Source: Dasypus novemcinctus (Eukaryota > Chordata > Mammalia > Cingulata > Dasypodidae). From it: a stretch of 64,000 nt of DNA. Shown one piece after another: positions 21,835 to 33,104 of this stretch (position 1 is the stretch's first letter; every line of letters starts with the position of its first letter). Under the pieces are notes generated by a model that saw only the letters and a program-made list of their open reading frames with translations, was not told where the DNA came from and ran no database searches. The stretch lies in the NCBI RefSeq assembly GCF_030445035.2, contig NC_080673.1:198460216-198524215 (forward strand). The letters are read 5' to 3'. The position numbers and the translations under genes were made by a program.

Positions 21835-22008
21835 TGTCTATTAATAGCTACCAATTCCTGCATGCCCATCATCTGTTAACAATTGTTCTAGGCAGGCAAC
21901 AGTCCTTCTCTTGAACATTTTTAATAATTCCAGATATAGAAATTATGTCTTTATTTTCATTTTTAGAGGTGAGGAAACACACAGAATAGTCACCGTGGAA
22001 CGAGGTAG
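21835..22008 (-). mobile_element. MIR/L2 relic
   Basis: 'ttattttcatttttagaggt' followed by 'gaggaaacacacagaatag' is antisense MIR 3' sequence. Confidence 0.6.
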
Positions 22009-22194
22009 ATGTTCGAGGAGCTGAATGGAGATCAAGGAACTCCAAAGCCAAACCCGGCAGCAGAGGGTGGGGCAGCTCAGGGGAGGCCAAACCGAAGAGG
22101 AGGGGCTCCGGCTGGAGCTCACAGCCGGTCGCCAAGGTCAAGGAGGAAGACAGGCGAGTCCCTGGGTTTCCTAGTGTACAGTGGTAAGTACTGC
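22009..22194 (+). other. GC-rich open segment ending near a strong donor-like site
   Basis: A 62-codon open frame in locally GC-rich sequence (near 22060-22150). Just before its end lies GTGGTAAGTACT (22182-22193), which contains a perfect GTAAGT donor core. No acceptor-bounded exon, domain or promoter was found and no partner exon is visible, so it is recorded only as an oddity. Confidence 0.2.
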
Positions 22195-22330
22195 TAAATT
22201 CTTCCATCCAGTACTTATTGAATAACTACTAGGGATGGAGATTGTGCTAAACTCTTGTGGGAATAAATCTGTGGACAGCTTTTTCTTCCCCGAATTTGTA
22301 CTTCAGTGGGGGTAACCGATCCTAATAAGG
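22195..22330 (-). mobile_element. L2 relic
   Basis: 'ccagtacttattgaataact' and 'ggagattgtgctaaactctt' resemble the antisense L2 3' end. Confidence 0.55.
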
Positions 22331-23185
22331 AAGACTGCTCTGGGACCACACAAGAGGGGAATCTCACTCAGCCTAGGAGATAAAGAAATCTGAGAGGGGA
22401 TGTGACTGCTGTTTAACACATGTCCCGAGATGGGATAAATTGTGAAATCATATTCCTTGTTGTGTTCTAAAGATTGGCATATGGTCAGTTCACTAATTGG
22501 TGAAACTAGAAAAAGGTTTTACGGGGCTCTTTATAGTGTAGAGACTTATTTTTGCATGGTGTGATGGATGGGTGGCTGACTGGCTGGATGAATGAACAGA
22601 GGAATGAATGAATTCCCAGCTGCAACTGCAAGCAGCCCAGAGGGATGAGCTCTTGTAGGAGGCAAGCCTCTTCGCCTTCCTTCTGGGTCGCCAGAGTGAG
22701 CACGCAAGCTCCAGCAAGCCCTTCCTGGGCTCCTCTGCGGCTGGGAGCATCTGGTCCTCGGCCTCTTGGCAGCGAGTGGGGGTGGCGGGTGATGACTGAC
22801 CACAGCCGGGGGGATTCCTGCACACCCTGACTTCTGGGATTAGCCTTCAGATTAGAGGAAATGCTTTATTAAGAAAAGCCACTTAAATCTCTCTCTCTGG
22901 ATTTTTTTTTTCCTGAGTTGCTCAACACTTTTTCAGTCCCCTATTTCCACAGGGGAAAACAAAGCCACCTTGCGAAACCTGTTTCTTGGGTTTTGTTCTT
23001 GCAAATGCTGTGCAAAGTCCAAGTGCCAGAAACAAGGGCTCTTCAGCTCTGTCCAAACATCCTAGTCATCAGCGGAACGAAACAATATGCTTTCAGTTTT
23101 ATTCAGAGCTTTCCTTACGTGATCCTGTTTCATTTACACAGTAGGGTTACATTTTCTCCCATGTTGAAACCCCACGTAAAATTTC
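22331..23185. other. Unique sequence with a GC-rich core
   Basis: (GGAT/TGAA)-like low complexity at 22560-22612. 22620-22830 is GC-rich with frames open on both strands but no recognisable protein. No repeat named. Confidence 0.45.
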
Positions 23186-23189
23186 CCTT

Positions 23190-23325
23190 GAGGAATGTAT
23201 CTGGATGGAGACCACTGATGAGTTTCAGTACATTCATTTTGTTGATGAAGAAACCTGGGTCCAGAAGGGGAACTTCATTTGCCTAAAATTACACAGTTAA
23301 TCAGTGGCTGAGGAAGAAATAAAAT
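23190..23325 (-). mobile_element. MIR SINE relic
   Basis: 'cattttgttgatgaagaaac' and 'aaattacacagttaatcagt' occur in antisense MIR order. Confidence 0.65.
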
Positions 23326-23519
23326 GGTCCTAGTATAGGGTTTCTAGGCTAGGACAGACAGCTTGCTTTATCTGGCTAAACTGATCGGGTGAACGTACAA
23401 GCCTGATGATTTGGCTGATGAGGGGAGAAAAACAAACAAAACAATCCCAGACGGCTAAAAGTCTAGGCTTGCTCCCCTAGTTCATGTTGGTATCTGATTT
23501 ACCTGGTGTTTGATGGGTC

Positions 23520-23640
23520 TAGAAATCCCGGCTTCTCCTTAAGGCTTGTGCTGCCGATGAACTCACTGGAGGCAGACACTTTACCTCTCTGAGCCTTGCT
23601 TTCCTTTCCTTTAAAAGGATTTGGGGGACAGGAACTCATC
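23520..23640 (+). mobile_element. MIR SINE relic
   Basis: 'acctctctgagccttgcttt' followed by 'aaaaggatttgggggacag'. Partial. Confidence 0.5.
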
Positions 23641-24150
23641 ACCATCCTCTCTCATTCTGGAATGTTCTTCTACCTAGGCAATAAGTGGCAAATTGTACCT
23701 GTCCTGACTGACTAAAAGATTTAATATGAAGCTTTACTGAAATCACAGGAGGGAACATTTCGTTCTAATGGGAAATGGTAAAGCTGTATGATGTTCAAGT
23801 TCTCCACAGTGCTGTGCCAAGGAGCCCAAAACGACTTAACAGAAGTATTCAGAGAAAAGTAAGAGGCGCTCTCCACCTTTCAAAAATCACAGAAGTGAAA
23901 AAGTGCCCAAGCTACACAGTTCCTTTGAAAAGGTGGACTTGGGTTTCCTTGGTCTATGCCAGCCCATTCCTGGGAAGGGTTGGTGGTCCTGGAGACACCC
24001 TCCCTGAGGGTGTGGTCACAAGAGGACCATCTACCTACCATCTAGTGGCACTGGGACAGGCAAGAGAGGCCAGGGCAGCTGCTGCTGAATCAGCTCTGAA
24101 AGAGCTACAGGGACTCAGCTCCAGAATAATTCACAAGTACTCAGATTCAC
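23641..24150. other. Unique sequence with a 139-codon open frame
   Basis: The frame at 23775-24194 (+) has no recognisable domain, and its last part runs into the SINE at 24161, so it is not supported as a gene. No repeat recognised in 23700-24150. Confidence 0.4.
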
Positions 24151-24160
24151 TATGCATCTT

Positions 24161-24363
24161 TTTTGTTTTTTCTTCAGGAGGTACCAGGGATTGAACCTAG
24201 GACTTCATACATGAGAGGTAGGCACTCAACCCACTAAACTATATCTGCTCCCTAGTGAGAGTTTGTGTGTGTGTGTGTTTGTTTTTAAGAAGTAATGTGG
24301 TTGAACCTGGGACCTTGTATATGGGGAGCAGGAGTTCAACCACTTGAGCTATACCCACTCCCC
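24161..24363 (-). mobile_element. Dimeric DAS-type SINE, antisense
   Basis: Two antisense monomers. B-box complements 'gggattgaacctag' (24188) and 'ggttgaacctggga' (24300), separated by a (GT)n that replaces the usual poly-T. Short flanking identity TATGCA at 24151-24156 and 24366-24371 may be a decayed target duplication. Third dimeric arrangement in this window. Confidence 0.7.
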
Positions 24364-24471
24364 AGTATGCACTTTTATGGTCACGTATTTGTCCTGTAGA
24401 GAAAAAGGATGTTATCTTAAAGCTTTCTAACCTTAAACTGCTTGCAGTAGTTTTCATAATGTTGTCCCTTC

Positions 24472-24476
<5 letters not shown>

Positions 24477-24509
<33 letters not shown>
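24477..24509 (+). repeat. (CT)n microsatellite
   Basis: About fifteen uninterrupted CT units. Gives the Glu-Arg run of the minus-strand frame, which is not a gene. Confidence 0.9.
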
Positions 24510-24512
<3 letters not shown>

Positions 24513-25039
24513 CTTTCACAAAATATCACTTCCTTCTGTTCAATCCCTGCTGAGAACACCAATTAAACTTATTTTTAAAATGATGACAACAGTGAAATTA
24601 CTCAAATCCATACAAAGCAGTTAAAAAGTAAAAGCTTGAAGTATTGATGCTCCATGAAACAATACTAATTTGATAGATTGTAGAGTTAGGCATTGCCTTC
24701 CTCTGTCAGGAGAATAAAATGTTACCTTTTCTTTAAAAAAAAAAGTGGTTATATCAGTGTTTCATTAGTTTTGTCAATGGGTTGTTTCCTTTCTTTGAAG
24801 ATAGAATGTTCACTTTCATAGTCTCAAAGGAAATTAAGGAATATCAGAGCATCTATTACTATCCCCAGTTTTCTTTCAAATCTGATTGCCTGACTGTGCG
24901 AATCATATTACAAGTTGATCAAATAACCCAATGGAAGACCTACCTTATGTTCTTGTGTCCTATGGATTAGAGTAGACCAAATGCCTTCACATTATTTTTC
25001 AGTACACTTTTAAAAATTAATCTAGATTTGAATTCAATC
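24510..25039. other. Unique AT-rich sequence
   Basis: Nothing recognised. Confidence 0.5.
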
Positions 25040-25150
25040 CCCCGTTCTTGTTGACTCTTTACACCTTGAACCTTGTTTTACTGATATGTAAAATAGAGAT
25101 AATATTGGTATTTCATAGAGTGTTTGGGGGTCCTCAATAAATGAGATTTC
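25040..25150 (+). mobile_element. MIR SINE relic
   Basis: 'gttttactgatatgtaaaat' then 'agagataatattggtatttc' follow MIR 3' order. Confidence 0.65.
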
Positions 25151-25294
25151 CCTTAGTTCTAGTTGAGCTATGTGTGGACTCGATGAGGCTTGTGTTACAG
25201 TGGTGAGCCTTGTGATTTCTGCCCCACAATGGAAGAGACTGAGAGCAGAGAAATAGCTCAAGAGTTAAAGGCATACAACTGGTAAGCCTTAGAT

Positions 25295-25515
25295 TAGACC
25301 ACCAATTCTTAATCAGGGTGACTCTTCATCCAGGGAACATTAGGTAATTTTTGGAGATTTGAGGTTGTCACAGTTAGGGGAGTGGGAGGTTGGCTGCCAG
25401 TGGCATCTGGTGGTCAGAGGCCAAGGATGCTGCTAAACATCCTGCAATGCACAGAACAGACCCCTACAGCAAAGAATCATCAGACCCCAAATGTCAGTAT
25501 GCCGAGGTTAAGACT
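25295..25515 (+). mobile_element. hAT-type MER relic
   Basis: 'ggtggtcagaggccaaggat', 'gctgctaaacatcctgcaat', 'gcacagaacagacccctaca' and 'ccccaaatgtcagtatgccg' match a well-known non-autonomous hAT family of placental mammals. I am sure of the sequence type but not of the exact MER number. Confidence 0.75.
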
Positions 25516-25639
25516 TAAGTGCTGGGAGGCCAAATCGAGGGCTCTTTCCAACTCACCTTGCAGTTCCCCAAAATACTTCAAAGTACCCTGCAAAATTAAG
25601 GCATTGGTTTTGTCATTTGAAAGAGAATGTGATATCATA

Positions 25640-25870
25640 AAAAACTTTAAGGTTTGACGTATCTGTGTCTATTCTCAGCTCCACCACTTATGAACATTTC
25701 ATCTGAGTGACCTCAGACAAAATGAACTCACCCGAGCCCTGGTTTCTCCATTTGTGAAATGTAACAGGACATTTCAAAGTTAGAAATAATAAAGAAAAAG
25801 ACGTTACTATGGTGCCAGCACACAGTAAGAGCCCAATTCCTGGTTACTATAATACAATCACCATTATAGT
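25640..25870 (+). mobile_element. MIR SINE relic
   Basis: 'tcagctccaccacttatgaa', 'gagtgacctcagacaaaatg' and 'ggtttctccatttgtgaaat' follow in MIR order. Confidence 0.75.
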
Positions 25871-25904
25871 CAACCTCTCAGTTACAGATGTGGAAGAAGA
25901 TAAA

Positions 25905-26125
25905 TGAATGGCTTTTATTCTTTCAATAAGTATTTGTCAAGTGCCTACTATGTGCACAGCACTGAAGATACAAAAATGAACCACACAGAAAGGGGTTTGT
26001 CAACAGGGAAATTATAGGTGGTGGGAAACAGACAAAAAACAAAGAAAGAAATCAACAAGGTAGTTATAGATAGTGGCCAGGGGACCTTCCTGGAGGAGGC
26101 GACTGGAGCAGAGCTGAGAAAAGTG
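25905..26125 (-). mobile_element. L2 relic
   Basis: 'aagtatttgtcaagtgccta', 'ctatgtgcacagcactgaag' and 'cttcctggaggaggcgactg' are antisense L2. L2-like sequence resumes at 26600-26760 ('ggaggcatttaaggagaaaa'), so the LTR at 26126-26595 probably lies inside it. Confidence 0.7.
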
Positions 26126-26595
26126 AGGAAGCACATCAATGCCAGGCTGCTATGACAATTAACACAGTAGGTTGGCTATTGCCTTATGGTTTTGGAGGCT
26201 AGAGGTCCAGAATCAAGGTCTCGACTGACCATGCTCTCTTGCAGAGTTCTGAAGAGCCTGGTGCTGTCTTGCCACAATGTTCGGGGTTCCCTGGCCTTCG
26301 TCACATGGTGATCTGATTCTCTGCTTTTTCTGGCATCTACTGACTTCTGGCTTCTGTACCCAATTTTCTTTGCTTATAAGGACTTCAGTCATGTGGATTA
26401 AGGCCCACCCTGATTCACTTCGCCTCACCTAAATAGGATTTTTTGAGGATTCCGAGTCCCAAGTGATTCCACGCCTCAAGTAATAACATCTTCAAAAGTC
26501 CTATTTACAGATGGGTTTACACCCACAGGACAGCCCTTACGACCTGAAAATATCTTCCTGGGCATTTTATTGGAGGCCTGAATCAATCCTCGACA
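26126..26595 (-). mobile_element. MLT1-type (MaLR) LTR, antisense
   Basis: Antisense LTR order: 'aggctgctatgacaattaac', 'ggaggctagaggtccagaat', 'gcttataaggacttcagtca', 'taaggcccaccctgattcac' and the sense-start complement 'tcctcgaca' ending at 26595. No clear target duplication. Confidence 0.7.
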
Positions 26596-27325
26596 GTGAT
26601 GAATAAAAGGAAGACTTCCTTGATAGAAGGAAAGACAAGTCCAAAGGTATCTAGACAGGAGGCATTTAAGGAGAAAAACAAGGGAGTGCTGGAGCACAGA
26701 GCAGCTGCAGTGGGTGGCAGAAAAGAGAGGCCTTTAGGGAGGAGTGTGAAGGGGAGAGCAAATTATCATTTGCCCCTGAATCACGTCCCTTTGCAGGCTT
26801 CCACCTCCACGTCTGAACCCATGAAGCTTATCACTCCAGGAAAGAAGAAGGGGCCTGTGCCTGGACAAAGATGGTTGGTGGCCTCTGGGGTCTAACACAG
26901 ACTCCCTGTGGCAAGGTGGTAGTAGGGAACCCAAGGCTCATTACAAGGAACAGAACTTTTCTAAGTTTCAAGTCTGAATTTCTATGGGTTCCACTGAGAT
27001 TAAGGTCCAGGTCAGGCCTACTTTAATTATGGCTGGAGTAGAGAGAAGGTTCAAACAGGACTCTTGGCCCCAGTAAAGTTCAGAAAGTAACAGAAAAAGA
27101 GTGAGGGATTGAGATAGTGGGGCCATCTGTGTTCTCTACCTGGGGGGGATCAGTGTGGGCAAGCATTAGAGCTTTAAAAACATCCAGAAAGGTTTGGGGG
27201 AACTCAGAACACCAAGAAAACTGAGGGTTTGGTGGAAGAGTGGCTTGGAAGCTTCAGAATGCCTAACCACCCTGGGTCTCATCAATTAATCAGAGGTGTC
27301 TTCTCTTCATATAAATATCACTGAA
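26596..27325. other. L2-like remnant then unique sequence
   Basis: About 26600-26760 looks like continuing antisense L2. 26770-27325 is unrecognised. Open frames near 26596-26895 and 26734-26934 overlap on opposite strands and show no domain. Confidence 0.45.
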
Positions 27326-27329
27326 TCTC

Positions 27330-27605
27330 AGAAAGTCTCACAGGTGGGCAACATGATGTTCATTTCACAAATCGGAGACTACAATTCAAGGAGTAAAGAA
27401 ACAGAGTAGCGTAGTGAAATAGGCACTAGATTTACAGCCTTTAAGATCACTATTTGAATTTCCATCTGTGCAGCTATGACGACCAGAAGTACTTTTGCAC
27501 TTTTGAGTCCCTGATTGTAATCTTTGGGAAAATGATACCTAGATACTCAGATGGAATACCTCATGAATTGATGTATACAAAGCATTAAATAACACATAAA
27601 GTAGT
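27330..27605 (+). mobile_element. Two adjacent MIR relics
   Basis: A short antisense MIR piece (27330-27400, 'gttcatttcacaaatcggag') abuts a sense MIR (27405-27605, 'agatttacagcctttaagat', 'gatgtatacaaagcattaaa'). Both strongly diverged. Confidence 0.55.
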
Positions 27606-28147
27606 TACTCAAAAAAATGGTAGCTATTGGTTTTAATTTCAATAGGTTACCTTTTCCCATGGACATCCAGTTTGTAAATGGTGAAAACATGACCAAAGTC
27701 AGGGTCCTTTGCACCTAGCACAAGCATAGACTCATGGAGTTATTTAATAAAATGTATCTGATTCATATTTAGTACTCAGATAATTCAATCCTGTTGAACT
27801 TTGGCATTTCCTACAGCCCAATTTTCAAATGAAAATCATACTCAGACAGCCTTAATCTTGAACCCCTTTTATTGAATTAAGTTTATTGATTCAATTTTCT
27901 CATCAACAAAAGCTCTTGGGCAGGGACATGCCCTGGCTCTACTATGAAGATCTTCATGAGACAGACCCATATTTTGCTCATCTCAGAGTAAAGATTATTG
28001 CAGAGAGTAATGCAAGAGGGCTATTTAACACAGTCAAAGGCAAGGATATGGGAAAATGTGGAGCATGTAGGGGAGCAGTGTGTGCTTATAGGTATGAGTT
28101 GGATGCAAACCTTTTAGAAGCAACTTAACTTCCATAATGTCCAAGTT
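27606..28147. other. Unique sequence
   Basis: Possible MIR scrap at 27645-27725. The 80-codon frame at 27886-28128 has no recognisable domain. Nothing else seen. Confidence 0.45.
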
Positions 28148-28265
28148 GTGGGTTGAATTGTGTTGTCCAAAAAGACTCTTCATGTCCTGACCCCCAGTCC
28201 TGCAAACGTGACATAGTTTAGCAATAGGAACTTTGAAGATGTGATTAGTTAAAGAGGTTGTTTTA

Positions 28266-28805
28266 AAATCCTCAGGATTGGAGAATGAACAATGCACTAA
28301 AGTAGACTTACTATTATTCTACTATTGACTTATTGTTTTTCTAACAATGAAAGAAGCTGTGTCATTGATATAAGGACAATAGCTACCAGAGACTAAGAGC
28401 AGAGGGAGAGAAAAAAATAGATGTAATACTGGGGCATTTTGGGGACATTGGAATTGTCCTGCATGATGTTGCAATGATAGATACAGGCTCCCACATGATA
28501 TGGCAATGACAGATATAGGCCATTATATATTTTGTCATAAGTTACAATAATTGCATGAGACAGAGTGTAAACTATAATGTAAACTATAATCTATGGTTAG
28601 TGGCAATGTTTCTACATGTGTTCAGCAATTGTAACAAATGTACCCCACTAATGAAGGATGTTGTTAATGTGGGAAAGTGTGGGAGGGGGAGGAAGTGGGG
28701 CATATAGGAACCCCCTATATTTTTTATGTAATATTTATGTCTTCTAAAGGTTCTATAATAAATATATAAATAAATAAGTAAATAAATAAACAAAATTTTA
28801 AAAAT
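28266..28805 (+). mobile_element. 5'-truncated L1 3' UTR fragment
   Basis: Flanked by a perfect 12-bp direct repeat GAGGTTGTTTTA (28254-28265 and 28806-28817). That repeat consists of 5 bp of old target plus the first 7 bp of the ERVL-class LTR, so the L1 inserted after the LTR. The body ('ggggcattttggggacattg', 'aactataatctatggttagt') is related to the L1 3' UTR at 51150-51375. Ends in an (AAAT)n tail. Confidence 0.85.
28745..28797 (+). repeat. (AAAT)n tail
   Basis: AAATAAATAAGT-type repeat forming the 3' tail of the L1 fragment. Confidence 0.8.
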
Positions 28806-28810
28806 GAGGT

Positions 28811-29448
28811 TGTTTTAGTTTGCCAAAGGGCTGCTAATGCAAAGTATCAGAAGTGTGTTGGCTTTTATACAGGGTGTTTATTTGCAGTAAAAACTTGTAG
28901 TTCCAAGGTTGTGAAAAGTCCAAACCGAGGCACCATCGGAGTTGCCTCTTCACCAGAGTTATCCACTGTTGATTCTGTTGTCAGGCACAGGACAAAGCCA
29001 GATGGTCACCCATCTCTGCTGAAGTCTCGGCATTTCTGCAGCTGTAGGCAAACCTGGCATAGGGCTTGTCACTTACCGGGACTTTGCTCTCTCTCTCTCT
29101 CTGGACCTCATCTCCTTGAGCCTCTCAGCACCTCCCTCTTTGCAGCTCAGCTGTGGGAGTAACCTCTGTCACCTGACAGCATTAAACATGGTGGCTCCCT
29201 TATCCTGTGTATCTTTTTCTGTGTCTCCCTCTATATAAGACCCAGGAAGGCAGAGGAGACTCAAGCTGGCTCACCCTCACTGACATAGTCCAATCAAAAG
29301 TCCTAAATAGATCTTATCAAGCAATCTAGTCAAATGCCCTTTAACTGAATTTCATGCAATCAAAGAGTATTACACCCATAAGAATAGATAAGTTCAAAAC
29401 ATAATCTTTTGCTTTTTGGAATTCACAAAATAATTCCAAACTGCCACA
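28811..29448 (-). mobile_element. ERVL-class LTR (xenarthran family A), solo
   Basis: Plus-strand ends TGTTTTAGTTTGCC...AACTGCCACA. The 5-bp duplication GAGGT at 29449-29453 matches GAGGT at 28254-28258 (and its L1-made copy 28806-28810). The reverse complement has AATAAA in 'caaataaacaccctgta' and begins TGTGGCAGTTTGG, like the copy at 19400. It sits inside the MLT1 LTR, and its edge was later hit by an L1. Confidence 0.85.
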
Positions 29449-29830
29449 GAGGTCAAACTGGATTTGGGTGGTCTCTTTTGCACTGTGACTGTTGTCTCTA
29501 TAAGAAGGGGAAATTTCAACTCATACAGTCAGACACAGAGAGGAGCAACCCATGTGACAATGGAGACAAGAAATAAGGCCATGTGGAGATGAAGGAAGAT
29601 ATTGGAGTGGTGCGGCTGTGAGCAAAGAAACATCCAAGGATCCTGGAAACACCAGAACTTAGCAAGAGGCAAGAAGGATTCTCCCCTAAAGCTTTCCAAA
29701 GGAGCATGGCCCTGTGAACACCTTGATTTTTTACTTCTGGCCTCCAGAACTGTGGGACAATACATTTCAGTTGTGTTCAGCCTTCCAGTTTGTAGCATTT
29801 TTTTAATATCAGCCCCAGGAAATCAAGACA

Positions 29831-31225
29831 CACCACCGCATCAAGAAGTACAGCAACAACACAGTGATTTTCCAGTGGGGCAGAATCACTGTTCATTTGC
29901 CTTCTCAATCAATTCTTTCAAAAGTGTAAAGCCAATACAATAAATATTTGGGTGGAACTTAGTCTCCCTCTGTTACACTGGGAGGAACAGCCAGGAGTCC
30001 TAGGAGGTGGGGAGGAGGAAGCATGAATGTGAGGGTCCTGAGTTTAGGCCACACTTCTCATCTGGGCTGAGGACCGTTGCCATCAAATCAGCATTTCAAG
30101 TCTTGCTGGTAGGTTTACTTCTGAAGGAAGTTTTTGTGTGCAGAAATCCAAATTTACTACTTACTTTGTCTTTAAAGATCAGTATTATTATATTTATAAG
30201 CATATTAAGTGAAAATTCTCTAAACATTTAAACTTAAACTCATGCAATTGAAAATCAAAATGTAAATTTTCAAATTTTCTTATGCATTTAAAAGTTAATT
30301 ATAAACCTTAGTCCAATTCTCTACACATATCAATAAAAGCACAAATCTAATGCATAATATTAACCTAAGTGCTTCAAACACCTTAAAAATAGACAAAAGA
30401 TTCACAAATGATTCTAACGGTTATAGTATGTATTAGTATATTTATATTCAAAGATTAGAAAAATTGATACTATAGGTTTAATTAATTTCTTCATTATTTA
30501 CATATGTTGATATATTTAAATATGCCTTTAGGGCCACAGTAATCTATCAACACTGAAAGAAAAAAAATATTATTTCAGGTAAGCTGAGATTGTTGGGTTG
30601 TCACTCAACAGATTATTGATCAGCACAAGGCACCCAGTTGCTACTTAATCAGTGATTCAAACCCTAACAGTTGTTTCCTATCTGAGTTCCTTTTAGAGTA
30701 AGACTGACTCCTTGTGTCAATGAGATTTGATACAATGCCTTTCCTTGCAATTTGGTGCCTTTGTTCTCCTCCTTCATTACATCTGAGTGGTGGGATGTTT
30801 AGCCTCAATTTACAAGTTAACTTCTTACACAATTTTTTCACTCAGTAAAATTTGTTGAATCAAAAGCTTTCTTTTCCTAGGGGATAAGTGGCTATGTTAG
30901 GCTGTCATGACATCGTTCTGAGTTTTGTCTAGTCCATAATGTGGCAACCCACAGAGACTGTCTTTATACCTGGCTCTTGTCCATGGCCCCTTGAACTGAT
31001 GGGCCCTTGTGCTTTGGGTATAATTCCTACCTCTTTTCAGAATCATTTTGACTATCACTCTCTATTGCACATAGAGGTAAAAAATAAATGCATATCAATA
31101 CATATAAAGGTGTACTTAAAAAAACAGAATGCTACATTTGCATCCACCTTTATTTTGTATTGTCACCTTATACATTTTAAAGAATTTAGTTCCTCTTTGG
31201 ATGTCATAGCTTTTTAGACTCAATT
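29831..31225. other. Unique AT-rich sequence
   Basis: No repeat or gene recognised. 30230-30600 is strongly AT-rich. Open frames at 30007-30231 and 30939-31217 lack domains and splice context. Confidence 0.45.
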
Positions 31226-31520
31226 AATTCCAATTAGCTATAATTAATACTCTCTTTTGAATGCTCAGATTGTTTCAGTTTCGCTAGTGAGGGTCTTTTT
31301 AAGCTATCCCCTTTGCCTTTTCAGTTTGACCCTAGACATTTTTAATAGCTTTCTTGTCTTCTAGCAGCCACTGTAGTTCCAAATCCACCTGATTTTTTTC
31401 TCCATATCAAGGCATGGAATCAGTTATCCCCAAGGATCATCAATACTTTCTAGCAGAAACTAACTAGAATTGGAAAATGAGACACAGGTGTTCCGTGTCC
31501 ATGCTGCTAACACTTTCCAC
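31226..31520 (-). mobile_element. Possible old L1 3' UTR fragment
   Basis: 'gaatgctcagattgtttcag', 'gcatggaatcagttatcccc' and 'catgctgctaacac' loosely follow an old antisense L1 3' UTR. Weak. Confidence 0.35.
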
Positions 31521-33100
31521 CTGAGGTCTGGAGGACAGGAAGCTACCACTGCTAGATCAGTCAGGGAACAGAACTGGAAAAAAGACATCTATTTCTATTC
31601 AAGGTCATGGAGTTCCCAATGATATTTCTAGTTAGCTCTAACCCAACATTAATAAATTCATTTGATTTATTTCCACTTCAACATACTTACCTTAGATTGT
31701 AACCCATCATCCCTCCTGTAATTGTGTCCTTATTTTTACATTTTTTAATATCTCATTGAACACCTCTCTATAATAACATTATTGACCATAAAGAATTCAA
31801 AGAACCTCATAAATTGTTTCTGTTTATGATCCCTCAATTGTCAGCCTATCTAGGAAGCAATTCAGCCCCTTATATACATGTTGTGAACATTGACACATTC
31901 AGGTCCCAAAGAGTTTGATTTCATAAACTAAGGCCTCATTTCATAAGGACCTAATTTACCAGCTAACCATTTTTTTACCTGCTCTCTTCTCCTCTCTGGA
32001 TTTCACTTAAATCATTTATAATGTATGCTTTAAAAATTAAAATGAGAAAAAAAAAAGTTCTCAAATTCCATGATTCAGGAATGAATTTGATCCCGGATCA
32101 AATCTACTTCATTCACCAAAGAATCTTCTTAGGATGAATGAAGAGGAAAGGACAAGGGCACTGAGAATTCTTCAAGACCTATAAAAAAAAGACTCACCCT
32201 TGCTGAATCATTCTTTCCCATGTGAACCTAAAGATTAAAAGCGTTAACCTGTGTGAAAGCCCCTTTACAAACTGAGACATTGTATATAGTGTCCTCATTT
32301 TTATTACAAATTACCAATCATGATAATGATTCAGTTAATTCAGGCCTTAAGTTGTTAAAGCACTCTCCTAAATGTAGGCACCAGAGTCCTTGCAAAGTCC
32401 ATGTGTCCTGAATTTCCAGTACAGTGCCCTAGCTACCAGGTTATGCAGCATTTCAAATATGAAAATGAATTTCACGGGAGAGAAGCAATTATTCACCCAT
32501 GGGTCATGTAGCCATCTTTCCTGCACACCTGTCTGAAAGAAATCCAACCTAAAAGGCCCCACTTACCTGAGTAAAAGGCCATTCCACAAAGGGTGATGAC
32601 TCCAGTGCACTGCCCTTCAGCAGTGTAGCACATGGCTGCATTGAGGTTGTGAGATATGCAAGCCTTCCTGGCCTATTTTATTCCTTCTAGTTCCTAGGGA
32701 TAATACACCAAACTCTGAATTAGAGGCATGCCTTTGTTTCCATTCCAAGATCACCAAAGAAAGAAAGCTCATGATATAGCAGTTTAATTACACTATGCAA
32801 ATTATTAAGCTCTCATTTCTCTCTAGTGTTTTAGGGGTCACACCTTCTTTAGAGGGGAGGAAAACACAGCTTAGAAAAGGGCAAGTGATCAAAAGTGAAG
32901 GATGGAAACAAAGGAAGTAGCCTACATTGTTAGACAGTAATGCATTTGGATAAGTGGTAAGGAACGAAGGGCCACAAATGCTCTCCCTGTCATAACTTGC
33001 CATCATGTGACATGGTTAGTAGACACGTTAAGCTTGTGAGCTACCTTTGGTTAAACTATGTTTCCTTGGCATGGCTGAAAAGTGAAGACCATGCTCTGCA
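31521..33100. other. Unique sequence
   Basis: No repeat recognised with confidence over about 1.6 kb. Short A-run near 32048. No exon with domain or strong splice context. Confidence 0.45.
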
Positions 33101-33104
33101 ACCA

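Larger units (their letters stand above)
28148..29830 (+). mobile_element. MLT1-type LTR split by nested insertions
   Basis: 5' part 28148-28258 ('gtgggttgaattgtgttgtc', 'gcaataggaactttgaagat') and 3' part 29449-29830 ('ctggatttgggtggtctc', 'ggccatgtggagatgaagga', 'aacaccttgattttttactt', 'ctccagaactgtgggacaat') make one ordinary LTR once the 1.2 kb between them is set aside. It is the oldest layer of a three-level nest. Confidence 0.8.

Noticed and set aside
23775-24194. 139-codon plus-strand gene
   Set aside because: No domain, and the 3' part is antisense SINE sequence.
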